Shown in pieces: positions 55,658 through 64,000 of a stretch of 64,000 bases of DNA. The stretch is from Carnobacteriaceae bacterium zg-C25 (GTDB lineage Bacteria; Bacillota; Bacilli; Lactobacillales; Aerococcaceae). Positions within the stretch are counted from its first letter, which is position 1. Each line of letters starts with the position of its first letter. The notes beneath the pieces were generated by a model. That model ran no database searches and had not been told where the DNA came from. It worked only from the letters and a program-made list of their open reading frames with translations. The position numbers were made by a program, and so were the translations under genes. The stretch spans positions 1,302,001 to 1,366,000 of the forward strand of contig CP072828.1 of the NCBI GenBank assembly GCA_017945845.1. The letters are read 5' to 3'.

Positions 55658-58327
55658 ATGTCTAACAAAGACTTTTTCTTATTACAAGAAAACGAAGTGC
55701 TTGATGCACTAGAAACATCAGCGAATGGTTTAACGACGACTCAAGCGCAAGAACGTCTAGCCAAGTACGGCGAAAACATTCTCGATGAGGGTGAAAAACG
55801 CACACTTTTACAAAAGTTTTTAGATCAATTTAAAGACTTTATGATTATTATTTTAATCGCAGCGTCTATCCTATCCGTTGCGGTGTCATTTGCGGAAGGT
55901 CATCCAGAATTTCACGATGCCATCATCATCATGTTAGTTGTATTTTTGAACGCCATTATTGGTGTGATTCAAGAAGCAAAAGCCGAAGAGGCGGTAGAAG
56001 CCTTGAAACGTATGTCATCTCCTGCAGCACGTGTTATGCGTGACGGACACACAACGACATTAAAAAGCGAAGAAATCGTTATCGGTGATATTGTTCTGTT
56101 AGAAGCGGGTGATGTTGTTCCAGCCGATTTACGTTTATTAGAAGTTAGCTCTTTAAAAATTGAAGAAGCAGCCTTAACGGGTGAATCTGTTCCCGTTGAA
56201 AAATCATTAACGTTACCTGAAGGGCATCAAGCCGGTATTGGTGATCGTACAAATATGGCGTTTTCAAGTACAAACGTTACTTACGGACGCGGTGTTGGTG
56301 TTGTAACCGCAACAGGTATGCAAACAGAAGTCGGTAAAATTGCGACGATGTTAGTGTCTGAAAAAGAAAGTAAAACACCGTTACAAGAAAACCAAGACCA
56401 ATTGGGTAAATGGTTAACGATTGCGATTTTAATTATTGCAGCCTTTATTTTTGCGATTGGTTTAGGACAAGGTCGTCCGGCAACAGCGATGTTATTAACT
56501 GCCATTTCTATTGCCGTAGCCGCTATTCCAGAAGGATTACCTGCCATTACGACAATCATTTTAGCACTTGGAACACGTACAATGGCAGACAAAAACGCAT
56601 TGGTGCGTAAATTACCTGCCGTTGAAACGTTAGGTGGTACTGAAATTATTTGTTCAGACAAAACAGGAACATTAACGTTAAACAAAATGACGGTTGAAAA
56701 AGTGTTTTACAACAACACATTATTTGACGCCAGCGAAACTATTGCTTTAGATTTACCATTATTAGAATCAATCGTTTTAGCAAACGATACAAAATTCAAC
56801 GCAACGGGCGAATTGATTGGGGATCCAACAGAAACAGCGATGGTCAAATTTGCTTTAGATAAAGCGATGGACGTTACGGCATTAAACACACGTTTACCAC
56901 GTGTTGCGGAAGTGCCATTTGACTCTGATCGTAAATTAATGTCTACCATTCATCAATTGGATAACGGCAAATATTTTGTTGCGGTTAAAGGTGCGCCTGA
57001 TCAATTATTAAACCGTGCCACACAAGTGAATAACAATGGACAAGTGAGTGCATTAAACGATGCGTCACGCACAGAAATTTTAAGTTACAACTCTACAATG
57101 GCAAAACAAGCGTTACGTGTTCTTGCCGGTGCTTATAAAATTATCGATACTATCCCATCTGTAGTGGATACAAACACAATCGAAAACGACTTAATCTTTG
57201 CTGGATTAGTGGGAATGATTGACCCTGAGCGTCAAGAAGCGGGCGAAGCGATTGCGGTGGCGAAAAAAGCGGGTATTCGTACAATTATGATTACGGGAGA
57301 CCATCGCGACACTGCCGAAGCGATCGCAAAACGTTTAGGTATCATTGAAGAGGGTCAAGATCACGCCGTATTAACGGGTGCTGAATTAGATAACTTATCC
57401 GACGACGCCTTACGTCAACAAGTTGAACAATATAGCGTGTACGCACGTGTGTCTCCAGAACATAAAGTGCGTATCGTGAAAGCATGGCAATCACACAATA
57501 AAGTGGTTGCGATGACGGGAGACGGTGTCAACGATGCACCTTCATTAAAAGCGGCTGATATTGGTATCGGTATGGGAATTACGGGTACCGAAGTATCTAA
57601 AGGTGCTTCAGATATGGTTTTAGCCGACGACAACTTCAAAACGATTGTTGATGCGGTTAAAGAAGGTCGTAAAGTATTCGCAAACATTCAAAAAGCCGTT
57701 CAATACTTATTATCGGCTAACTTGGGTGAAGTGGTTACACTGTTCGTTGCGACAATGGTAGGTTGGACGATTTTAGAGCCAATCCATATTTTATGGATTA
57801 ACTTAGTGACTGACGTATTCCCAGCGATTGCACTTGGTTTAGAAGATACCGAAAAAGGTATTATGAACATGAAGCCTCGTGGTAAACGTTCAAACTTCTT
57901 ATCAAACGGTGTATTAGAAAGCATTATTTACCAAGGTTTACTTGAAGCTGGTTTAACGTTAGGCGTTTACTGGTTTGCTTTACACGCTTATGGTGTAGAT
58001 GCGTCTGGTAAATCATTAGCGGCGGAAACAATGGCATTTGCAACGCTTGGTTTAATCCAATTGTTCCACGCATTTAACGTGAAATACGTTTCTGCTTCAT
58101 TATTCACTGAAAAACCATTCGCAAATAAATGGTTTAACATTGCAGTATGTGCTTCAGCAGCAATGTTAGTGGGTGTTATTTTAATCCCAGGTATTAATAC
58201 ATTCTTTAGCTCTGCATTATTAAATGCTGAACAATGGTTAGTCGTGTTAGGCTTCTCATTTGCGATTATCCCTATTGTTGAAGTATGTAAAATTATTTTC
58301 CGTGCTTTTACAAAAAATAAAGCGTAA
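55658..58327 (+). CDS. P-type cation-transporting ATPase (P2A type; Mn2+/Ca2+)
   Basis: This 889-residue SERCA-like pump has the phosphorylation site Asp334 in CSDKTGTLT, the actuator TGES (about 174-177), the hinge MTGDGVNDAPSL and the M4 ion-site motif AAIPEGLPA. About ten membrane helices. The start at 55658 has GGAGG upstream; the long upstream frame crosses the terminator and is rejected. The Mn2+ riboswitch makes Mn2+ export the probable role (YoaB/MgtA-type), though Ca2+ transport is not excluded. Confidence 0.95.
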   Translation: MSNKDFFLLQENEVLDALETSANGLTTTQAQERLAKYGENILDEGEKRTLLQKFLDQFKDFMIIILIAASILSVAVSFAEGHPEFHDAIIIMLVVFLNAIIGVIQEAKAEEAVEALKRMSSPAARVMRDGHTTTLKSEEIVIGDIVLLEAGDVVPADLRLLEVSSLKIEEAALTGESVPVEKSLTLPEGHQAGIGDRTNMAFSSTNVTYGRGVGVVTATGMQTEVGKIATMLVSEKESKTPLQENQDQLGKWLTIAILIIAAFIFAIGLGQGRPATAMLLTAISIAVAAIPEGLPAITTIILALGTRTMADKNALVRKLPAVETLGGTEIICSDKTGTLTLNKMTVEKVFYNNTLFDASETIALDLPLLESIVLANDTKFNATGELIGDPTETAMVKFALDKAMDVTALNTRLPRVAEVPFDSDRKLMSTIHQLDNGKYFVAVKGAPDQLLNRATQVNNNGQVSALNDASRTEILSYNSTMAKQALRVLAGAYKIIDTIPSVVDTNTIENDLIFAGLVGMIDPERQEAGEAIAVAKKAGIRTIMITGDHRDTAEAIAKRLGIIEEGQDHAVLTGAELDNLSDDALRQQVEQYSVYARVSPEHKVRIVKAWQSHNKVVAMTGDGVNDAPSLKAADIGIGMGITGTEVSKGASDMVLADDNFKTIVDAVKEGRKVFANIQKAVQYLLSANLGEVVTLFVATMVGWTILEPIHILWINLVTDVFPAIALGLEDTEKGIMNMKPRGKRSNFLSNGVLESIIYQGLLEAGLTLGVYWFALHAYGVDASGKSLAAETMAFATLGLIQLFHAFNVKYVSASLFTEKPFANKWFNIAVCASAAMLVGVILIPGINTFFSSALLNAEQWLVVLGFSFAIIPIVEVCKIIFRAFTKNKA

Positions 58328-58335
58328 CGTAAACA

Positions 58336-58355
58336 TGGCGAACCAAGCGGTTCGT
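58336..58355 (+). terminator. Split terminator of the cation ATPase gene (left part)
   Basis: Stem GCGAACC / GGTTCG-T lacking its own T-run. The T-run (TCAGTTTTTTATTTTTT) now lies after 58531, separated by the IS1182-type solo end, whose own hairpin may substitute. Confidence 0.65.
58344..58355. repeat. Left 12-bp direct repeat flanking the solo IS1182-type end
   Basis: CAAGCGGTTCGT, repeated at 58520-58531; it is part of the ATPase terminator. Confidence 0.7.
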
Positions 58356-58519
58356 ATAGACTGTTGACAAATAAACTGTCAACAGTCTTTTTTCGTACCA
58401 GACGTTCAGTTGTACATCTTACGCGATGTACACGATACATCGCTCGTTGTCTACTACGTGCGAGAACGAAACCGTTCGTACCACACACAACATCTGATAT
58501 GATAAACATCCAATACAAT
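58356..58519 (+). mobile_element. Solo IS1182-type left end (about 150 bp, no transposase)
   Basis: From 58358 the sequence repeats the left end of the element at 26805 almost base for base: the inverted-repeat terminator hairpin with T-run, then the fold-back with CGCGATGTA, CTACTACGTGCGAGAACGAA and ATCTGATATGATAA. Similarity stops at about 58506, just before the promoter of the intact copy. No right inverted repeat is seen. 12-bp direct repeats flank it. Confidence 0.85.
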
Positions 58520-58531
58520 CAAGCGGTTCGT
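58520..58531. repeat. Right 12-bp direct repeat flanking the solo IS1182-type end
   Basis: CAAGCGGTTCGT, followed by the T-run that belonged to the ATPase terminator. Confidence 0.7.
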
Positions 58532-58606
58532 CAGTTTTTTATTTTTTCTTTTTTCATTTAAAGTGGTGTATAATGAAATAGATTTATAATGAAAGGGGAT
58601 ATTGCT

Positions 58607-59131
58607 ATGAAAAAATCAACTATTTTATTGTTTGGGGCTTGTTTGTTATGCGGGTGCAGTACCACCACAACACAACAAACCAATGCAACAACTAAACCAG
58701 CGCCTCAAACGGCATCATCAACTCAAAAAGCAACAGAAACAACTACACAAATGACGACGACCATGACAACCGTCAAAGCATCACAAAAGAAAATGGATAT
58801 TGACGCGATTGCTAAAGGCGATTTTAGTAGTGTTGTCGGAACGTGGCGCAATAAAGCCGGATATGAACTGACATTTGACAAAAATGGTCTTGTGGGCGGT
58901 TCGCTAAGACTCGGAGATATTACCAAAACAGATAAGATTACTTACGCACAGGCTATTTCTAGTGCTGGACCGGGATTCATTCTCAATTTCATTCCAAGCG
59001 GAACAAGCATACCCGACGATCTATTTTATGAAGGTAACGACACAACAGATATGACACGCGACCGCATGTTCGGTGCACAAGCAAAAATTAGCGGCAAAAC
59101 ACTTGATCCCTACTATCGCGTAAATGAATAG
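58607..59131 (+). CDS. Lipoprotein with DUF6287-like domain
   Basis: This 174-residue protein has a lipoprotein signal (MKKSTILLFGACLLCGC, lipidated Cys17), then a Thr/Gln-rich linker (18-60), then MDIDAIAKGDFSSVVGTWRN and LTFDKNGLV, the pattern of DUF6287 domains of lactic-acid-bacterial lipoproteins. The start at 58607 has AAAGGGGA upstream; the frame to 58589 is rejected. Function unknown. It is followed at 12 bases by the GNAT gene. Confidence 0.85.
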   Translation: MKKSTILLFGACLLCGCSTTTTQQTNATTKPAPQTASSTQKATETTTQMTTTMTTVKASQKKMDIDAIAKGDFSSVVGTWRNKAGYELTFDKNGLVGGSLRLGDITKTDKITYAQAISSAGPGFILNFIPSGTSIPDDLFYEGNDTTDMTRDRMFGAQAKISGKTLDPYYRVNE

Positions 59132-59143
59132 TTAGGAGACATA

Positions 59144-59677
59144 ATGGATATTACACTAAAACCTATTGAAACCACCGATGACATTTATCGATTATGGCAA
59201 ATTGGATTTTCTACGGAAAATCCCGAGTGGTCAAAATTTAACGGTCCTTATTTTAACGATTACTTTGCTTTTAGTTTTGAGGACTTCCAAAAAGAACGCC
59301 CATTCTATAAAAACACAAAAGATAACTGGGGTATTTACGTCGATGAATTATTAGTCGGCGCAGTCTCACGCTATTGGATAGATAAAAATACGCGTTGGCT
59401 AGAAATCGGCATCGTCATCTATGACGAAAATTATTGGTCAATGGGTATCGGAACACACGCACTCCAACAATGGATTTCAAAAACGTTTGATGATTATTCA
59501 GAAATTGAGCATATTGGTTTAACAACATGGTCTGGAAATCCGGGCATGATGCGCGCCAGCGTAAAATTAGGTCTACGCCAAGAAGCCAATATTCCAAAAG
59601 TTCGTTTTTGGCAAGGCGTTTATTATGACAGCGTCAAATACGGTATTACGCGTGACGAATGGTACGCCAACAACTAG
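59144..59677 (+). CDS. GNAT-family acetyltransferase (RimJ/RimL-like)
   Basis: This 177-residue protein has the GNAT acetyl-CoA region EIGIVIYDENYWSMGIGTHALQ (W-S-M-G-I-G-T for the Q/RxxGxG/A loop), then HIGLTTWSGNPGMMRASVKLGL. The target (protein N-terminus or small molecule) cannot be read. RBS TAGGAGA. Probably co-transcribed with the lipoprotein. Confidence 0.87.
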   Translation: MDITLKPIETTDDIYRLWQIGFSTENPEWSKFNGPYFNDYFAFSFEDFQKERPFYKNTKDNWGIYVDELLVGAVSRYWIDKNTRWLEIGIVIYDENYWSMGIGTHALQQWISKTFDDYSEIEHIGLTTWSGNPGMMRASVKLGLRQEANIPKVRFWQGVYYDSVKYGITRDEWYANN

Positions 59678-59692
59678 ATGACATAGAAAAAC

Positions 59693-59737
59693 CGCAAGTT
59701 CAATACGTGCGTTATTTATTGAACTTGCGTTTTTTTG
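59693..59737 (+). terminator. Terminator of the lipoprotein-GNAT unit
   Basis: Stem CGCAAGTTCAATA / TATTGAACTTGCG followed by TTTTTTT. Confidence 0.9.
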
Positions 59738-59837
59738 TTATTGTATCATTCAATGAATGACATTACACAAATCATAAATTATAATCACGTGGTTAAACCC
59801 ATTTGAAAACCAATACATTATCAAGAGGTCAAGGATT

Positions 59838-60347
59838 TTGAAAAAATTCATATCTAAATTATCTATCGTCATATTAGTTTTGTTTGGCATATCAATGCAT
59901 TGTTTATTGAACTTAAAATCACATTCAGTTTATTACGCCAAGCATATGCCAAGAGGAGAAGGTCAGAAACCGGAATTGATTATGTTAATTGATAATTTGT
60001 ACTGGATATATACACCGGATATAGAAGGGATAAAGTATAATTTTGATGGAACAAATACTTTTAAAAATTTAGATGGTAGTAAAAGATTCGGCAATATCTA
60101 CTCGGATGAAACGGAGTATAGTTACGCTGACGGGACTGATGTTTCGTATAGGTTCAATAGAAAATTTGAATTAATTCATGTTACGAATGTTAGAAAGATG
60201 GAAATACTTGATGTTAGTTCAGTAGATAAAAATAAAGTTATAGAAGAGATAGAACAGTTTGTAAAACCCGTGATAGAACAACAAACCGAACCCATGATTA
60301 ATTTACAATGGTTGTTTAACTTACTTTATCAAGATGAATTTAAATAG
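59838..60347 (+). CDS. Membrane-anchored or secreted protein of unknown function (169 aa)
   Basis: An N-terminal hydrophobic segment (MKKFISKLSIVILVLFGISM) acts as signal or anchor; the rest is soluble, Tyr- and Asn-rich (NLYWIYTPDIEGIKYNFDGT, YSYADGTDVSYRFN). No lipobox or LPXTG. The start is a TTG at 59838 after AAGGA, so start and expression are less certain. Its AT-rich codon use differs from nearby genes and suggests acquisition. Not recognised. Confidence 0.65.
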   Translation: MKKFISKLSIVILVLFGISMHCLLNLKSHSVYYAKHMPRGEGQKPELIMLIDNLYWIYTPDIEGIKYNFDGTNTFKNLDGSKRFGNIYSDETEYSYADGTDVSYRFNRKFELIHVTNVRKMEILDVSSVDKNKVIEEIEQFVKPVIEQQTEPMINLQWLFNLLYQDEFK

Positions 60348-60396
60348 TTTCTCAACAAAACCTATCTAGGCAGATTTTTAGTGATGATATCATTTT

Positions 60397-60424
60397 AGGG
60401 TTGATGGCATAAGCCATCAACCCT
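60397..60424. terminator. Bidirectional terminator between convergent genes
   Basis: Perfect 11-bp stem AGGGTTGATGG / CCATCAACCCT with CATAAG loop. Confidence 0.75.
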
Positions 60425-60438
60425 ATTTGACAAACAAT

Positions 60439-62169
60439 TTAGTTTTCTTCAAATTGACTATTGTAAAGGTCTGCATAAAATCCGTTTAAAGCTAATAAAC
60501 TATCATGCGTTCCTTTTTCCACGATATTTCCGTCTTTCATTACTAAAATGACATCTGCATTTTGTATCGTTGATAAACGGTGCGCAATAACAAACGATGT
60601 TCGTCCTTTCATCAACGTATCCATTGCTTCTTGAATTAAACGTTCTGTCCGCGTATCTACCGAACTCGTTGCTTCGTCTAAAATCAATAACGGCGCGTCT
60701 TTTAACAACGCACGTGCAATGGTCATCAATTGTTTTTGGCCTTGTGATAAACTCGTATTGTCATTTAATACGGTATCGTATCCATGTGGCAACGTTTTAA
60801 TGAAATGATGCACACCAACCGCTTTTGTTGCCGCAATCATTTGTTGTTCGCTAATATGGTCTAAATTGTACACCAAGTTTTCACGAATCGTACCTTCAAA
60901 TAACCATGTATCTTGTAATACCATACCGAACGCATCGTGGACTGTTTCGCGAGACAATTGGCTAATATCTACGCCATCAATCTTAATTGCGCCACTATTC
61001 ACTTCATAAAATTTCATCAACAAATTCACAATTGTTGTTTTACCAGCACCTGTTGGCCCAACAATCGCCACTTTTTGCCCACTTTTAATGTCCGCACTAA
61101 ATGATTTAATAATCGGTTGATCTTCATAATATCCAAAATGAACATCTTCAAATGCAACAGACCCTTTTGGTACCCATTCTGTTTGCAAATGTGTTTCGTC
61201 AAGCATTTCTTCTTCATTTAAAAATTCAATGACACGTTTTAACGCTGCAGACGCTTGCTGTAAATTGGTTGCACCTTGCGCGACTTGTCCGAGCGGATTT
61301 GTAAATTGACGAACATAAATCATAAATGCCACAATGACACCAATTGTTGTATGCCCTTCTAACACTTGCACTGCACCAAACACACATACGGCAACATACC
61401 CGAAGTTACCAATAAATCCCATCATTGGCATCATTAAGCCGGAAATAAATTGTGATTTCCACGATGATTGGTATAGCGCTTCATTCAACACATTAAATTG
61501 TGTTTTTGCCTGCTCTTTCCCATTGTAGCTATATACAATGTGGTGGCCGGTATACATTTCTTCAACATGCCCGTTAATCAAAGCAATATTGCTTTGTTGT
61601 TGTGTGAAATATTTTTGAGATAGTTTAATCAACACGACCATCAAACCAAATCCGATAAATACAGACGCCACCGATACACCTGTTAAGGCGACGCTTGTCG
61701 TTAGCATCATGTACACCGTTCCGATTAATAAAATGACGGACGAAATCAGCGAACCTAAGCTTTGAGAAAGTGATTGACTTACCGTATCCACATCGTTCGT
61801 CACACGAGATAACACATCCCCTTGTGCGTGTTGGTCAAAATAATTCAGTGGTAATCGATTAATTTTAGTGACAATGCGTGTACGTAAACGTTGAGAAAAA
61901 CGTTGCATCACAGAGCTGACGATAATATTTTGAGCATAACCGAGTACACCGCTAATTAAATAGAGTGTTAATACCCCTGTAGCAACGGCTTGCAATTCAG
62001 TCATTTCAATTGACGTCATGATGCCTTTTGTGATGATATTGGTCATCTCTTTAATTTTATCTGGCCCAATGACTGTAATCACATTGGCAATACTCATCAT
62101 CCCTAACGCCACAACTAATGGCAAAACTAAACCGGATGTTAATTTTTTTAATGATACTTGATTATCCAC
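60439..62169 (-). CDS. ABC exporter half-transporter (second subunit, canonical catalytic Glu)
   Basis: This 576-residue fused permease-ATPase has six membrane helices (15-300) and an NBD with Walker A GPTGAGKTT, a deviant signature SLSQGQKQ and Walker B LLILDEATSSVD with the catalytic Glu. The start is GTG at 62169 with AAGGAGG upstream, overlapping the stop of the partner by 8 bases. The complementary defects of the two subunits mark a heterodimeric multidrug-type exporter (LmrCD/EfrCD/BmrCD class). Confidence 0.93.
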   Translation of the reverse strand: MDNQVSLKKLTSGLVLPLVVALGMMSIANVITVIGPDKIKEMTNIITKGIMTSIEMTELQAVATGVLTLYLISGVLGYAQNIIVSSVMQRFSQRLRTRIVTKINRLPLNYFDQHAQGDVLSRVTNDVDTVSQSLSQSLGSLISSVILLIGTVYMMLTTSVALTGVSVASVFIGFGLMVVLIKLSQKYFTQQQSNIALINGHVEEMYTGHHIVYSYNGKEQAKTQFNVLNEALYQSSWKSQFISGLMMPMMGFIGNFGYVAVCVFGAVQVLEGHTTIGVIVAFMIYVRQFTNPLGQVAQGATNLQQASAALKRVIEFLNEEEMLDETHLQTEWVPKGSVAFEDVHFGYYEDQPIIKSFSADIKSGQKVAIVGPTGAGKTTIVNLLMKFYEVNSGAIKIDGVDISQLSRETVHDAFGMVLQDTWLFEGTIRENLVYNLDHISEQQMIAATKAVGVHHFIKTLPHGYDTVLNDNTSLSQGQKQLMTIARALLKDAPLLILDEATSSVDTRTERLIQEAMDTLMKGRTSFVIAHRLSTIQNADVILVMKDGNIVEKGTHDSLLALNGFYADLYNSQFEEN

Positions 62170-63925
62170 GGCTTAATTCCTCCTTCGATAATTGTGAGTA
62201 AGCAATTTCTTGATAAACTGCATTTGTTTCTAACAATTCTTTATGTGTCCCTTGTCCCACAACTTTTCCTTCATCTAGTACGACAATTAAATCAGCATCC
62301 ATAATCGTGCTAATGCGCTGTGCCACAATTAATTTTGTTATGCCTTGTGTTTCTTTTGCTAATTGCGCGCGTAATACACGATCTGTTTTGTAATCTAACG
62401 CCGAGAATGAATCATCAAATATGATGATATCTCCTTTACGAGCCAAAGCGCGTGCAATCGTTAAACGCTGACGTTGCCCACCCGAAAAATTCGTTCCGTT
62501 TTGAGCGACCGCGCTTTCCAAGCCGTCTTCTTTTTCTTGGACAAACGGCAATGCTTGCGCGAGTGACAACGCTCTTTCTTTATCTTGTGTGTGAAGTGGT
62601 GTTGCACTGCTATCACCAAACATTAAGTTACTATCAATTGTCCCACTGAATAAAATAGCTTTTTGTGGAATGTAAGAGACAATATTATTTAGTGTCTCAT
62701 GCGTGTAATTGGCAATCGGTTCATGATTAATTAAAATTTCTCCTTCGGTTACATCAAAAAAGCGCGCAATTAAATTGACTAATGTACTTTTCCCACTACC
62801 TGTTGAACCAATAAAGGCAGCAGTTTGACCCGCTTTTACTTCAAAGCTAACGTTGTCTAACACTTTTTCAGCATCATCTGCATACGCAAAAGATACATTT
62901 TTAAAGATGACACTACCTTTATCGTTTGCCGCACTTTCGACTAACTCACCAAACTGTAAACGACTTGGTTCATCCAATACTTCGTTAATTCGACGAGCGG
63001 ATACTAACGCACGTGGCAAGATAAAGAAAATCACCATCATCATCATAAAACCAAAGATCACTTGCATGGCGTATGACGAGAAGACAATCATATCGGTAAA
63101 TAATGTTAAGCGATCTAGTAATTGCGCTTCATTGATTAAAATTGCTCCAATCCAATAAATACCTAAAGTTAATCCACCCATCAATAATGTCATCACAGGA
63201 CTCATGATGGCCATCAATCTTTGCATGTATAAATTTAAATCGGTTAATTGTGTATTCACTGCTTCAAATTTATTTTCTTCATAGCGTTCTGCGTTGTAGG
63301 CACGCACAACACGCACCCCCGTCAACATCGCACGTAAAGACGCATTGAGTTTATCGGTAAGTGTTTGTGCAATACGTTGTTTCGGAAAAGCAAAAATGAG
63401 TAAGACCGTCAAAACACTTACAATAAGCAAGACGGCACCAGATGTTAATAATAACCACGCCTGATTTTTATCGGCAATTTTACTCATTGCCCAAACCGCC
63501 ATAACCGGCCCTTTGACAACGACTTGTAATCCCATCGCAATCAACATTGTAATTTGCGTAATGTCATTGGTTGTACGCGTTAAAAGACTGGATACGGAAA
63601 ATTCATTCACTTGTGCCGGAGATAAATCGATGACTTTCTCAAACACATTTTGGCGTAAACGTGTTGAAAAACTAGCAGCAACACGCGCTGCTGAAAAACC
63701 AATAAACACACTAACAGCTAAACTAGCTAAAGATAAACTCAACATTGATAACCCCGGTGTCAAAATATCCGACACACTACTATTTGGCGTTTGTAAAACG
63801 GTTGTGATTTCGGACATAAATTCTGGAATTTTCAAATCTAAAAATACTTGAACGAAGACAAAAACTGTAGCACTTAAAATCCAGCCTACCTCTTTGCCAT
63901 TTAATCGTTTAATCAATTTAATCAT
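62162..63925 (-). CDS. ABC exporter half-transporter (first subunit, degenerate ATP site)
   Basis: This 587-residue partner has six membrane helices and an NBD with Walker A GSTGSGKST, canonical signature NFSGGQRQR and Walker B IIIFDDSFSALD, where Asp replaces the catalytic Glu. The start at 63925 has AGGAGG upstream; the frame to 63976 is rejected because it lies over the upstream gene. Forms one operon with the second subunit and the upstream regulator-like gene. Substrate unknown; drugs or peptides are likely. Confidence 0.93.
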   Translation of the reverse strand: MIKLIKRLNGKEVGWILSATVFVFVQVFLDLKIPEFMSEITTVLQTPNSSVSDILTPGLSMLSLSLASLAVSVFIGFSAARVAASFSTRLRQNVFEKVIDLSPAQVNEFSVSSLLTRTTNDITQITMLIAMGLQVVVKGPVMAVWAMSKIADKNQAWLLLTSGAVLLIVSVLTVLLIFAFPKQRIAQTLTDKLNASLRAMLTGVRVVRAYNAERYEENKFEAVNTQLTDLNLYMQRLMAIMSPVMTLLMGGLTLGIYWIGAILINEAQLLDRLTLFTDMIVFSSYAMQVIFGFMMMMVIFFILPRALVSARRINEVLDEPSRLQFGELVESAANDKGSVIFKNVSFAYADDAEKVLDNVSFEVKAGQTAAFIGSTGSGKSTLVNLIARFFDVTEGEILINHEPIANYTHETLNNIVSYIPQKAILFSGTIDSNLMFGDSSATPLHTQDKERALSLAQALPFVQEKEDGLESAVAQNGTNFSGGQRQRLTIARALARKGDIIIFDDSFSALDYKTDRVLRAQLAKETQGITKLIVAQRISTIMDADLIVVLDEGKVVGQGTHKELLETNAVYQEIAYSQLSKEELSRG

Positions 63926-64000
63926 GTTGTTCCTCCTGTAAATTCTTTGAAATTTGTTTAAAGACTGCAACAACACAGTCTAAATCTTTCTTATCAATAT
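63918..64000 (-). CDS. Probable MarR-type regulator, C-terminal tail (partial)
   Basis: A frame enters from the right edge and ends at a TAA inside the start of the exporter gene (8-base overlap). The 26 visible residues (DKKDLDCVVAVFKQISKNLQ) look like the last dimerisation helix of a MarR regulator, which commonly precedes such exporters. The AGGAGG RBS of the exporter lies within it. Too short to be sure. Confidence 0.5.
   Translation of the reverse strand, partial: IDKKDLDCVVAVFKQISKNLQEEQHD

Noticed and set aside
57988-58518. Minus-strand 176-codon frame sharing a peptide with the minus-strand frame at 26826-27020
   Set aside because: The shared part (GFVLARSR...RAMYRVHR) is the antisense reading of the duplicated IS1182-type fold-back; the rest is antisense to the ATPase gene, with no RBS.

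Overview
The window looks like chromosome from a low-GC Gram-positive coccus of the order Lactobacillales (Enterococcaceae/Carnobacteriaceae-like). The grounds are CIRCE-controlled groESL, glnR-glnA with GlnR boxes, Rex, Spx, a sortase-anchored LPXTG giant protein, a mevalonate-pathway HMG-CoA reductase, the tilS-hpt-ftsH-hslO order, and cre-like and RBS motifs of Firmicutes type. The species cannot be fixed from the sequence alone. Most genes are on the minus strand and intergenic spaces carry clear rho-independent terminators.

Layout. 1-2.5 kb: cdaR/cdaA (c-di-AMP synthesis) divergent from an alpha/beta-hydrolase-like gene. 2.5-9.2 kb: a 2099-residue secreted, wall-anchored GH31 glycosidase with carbohydrate-binding, dockerin, cohesin-like and SHIRT-like modules, with its promoter overlapped by cre-like sites. 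9.2-10.5 kb: IS30-family element, copy 1. 10.6-14.7 kb: prmA-rsmE-deoC, secG and HMG-CoA reductase. 14.8-22.7 kb: uvrA, an ABC-F ATPase, metG, rex. 22.9-26.7 kb: a small prophage-like island (RHH protein, LexA-type cI repressor, KilA-N protein, tyrosine integrase). 26.8-28.4 kb: an IS1182-family element sitting in a palindromic terminator that it duplicated. 28.5 kb: tRNA-Arg. 28.9-34.7 kb: prfC, a Cof phosphatase, an HD-domain dNTPase-like gene, msrB and rodA. 34.8-36.3 kb: tRNA-Gln, tRNA-Tyr and IS30 copy 2, inverted relative to copy 1. 36.4-43.1 kb: the yabN-rqcP-divIC-tilS-hpt-ftsH-hslO cluster. 43.2-44.7 kb: a YebC-family gene and a secreted/membrane protein pair of unknown function. 45.0-48.3 kb: glnRA and pyrRB. 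48.6-53.0 kb: spx, thiM, groESL and a hydrolase-like gene. 53.2-55.3 kb: an UMF1-type MFS transporter and a PLC-like protein. 55.4-58.3 kb: a yybP-ykoY-type Mn2+ riboswitch in front of a P-type cation ATPase. 58.3-60.4 kb: a solo IS1182-type end, a lipoprotein, a GNAT acetyltransferase and an unknown membrane-anchored protein. 60.4-64 kb: a heterodimeric ABC exporter preceded by the tail of a probable MarR-type regulator.

The most interesting non-gene signal is a set of IS1182-type ends that sit next to, or have duplicated, rho-independent terminator hairpins. There are three sites: about 2.6 kb, 26.8-28.4 kb and 58.35-58.53 kb. One is a transposase-less 150-bp copy that carries only the element's own terminator and a long fold-back leader. 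The prophage-like island keeps only an immunity module plus integrase.
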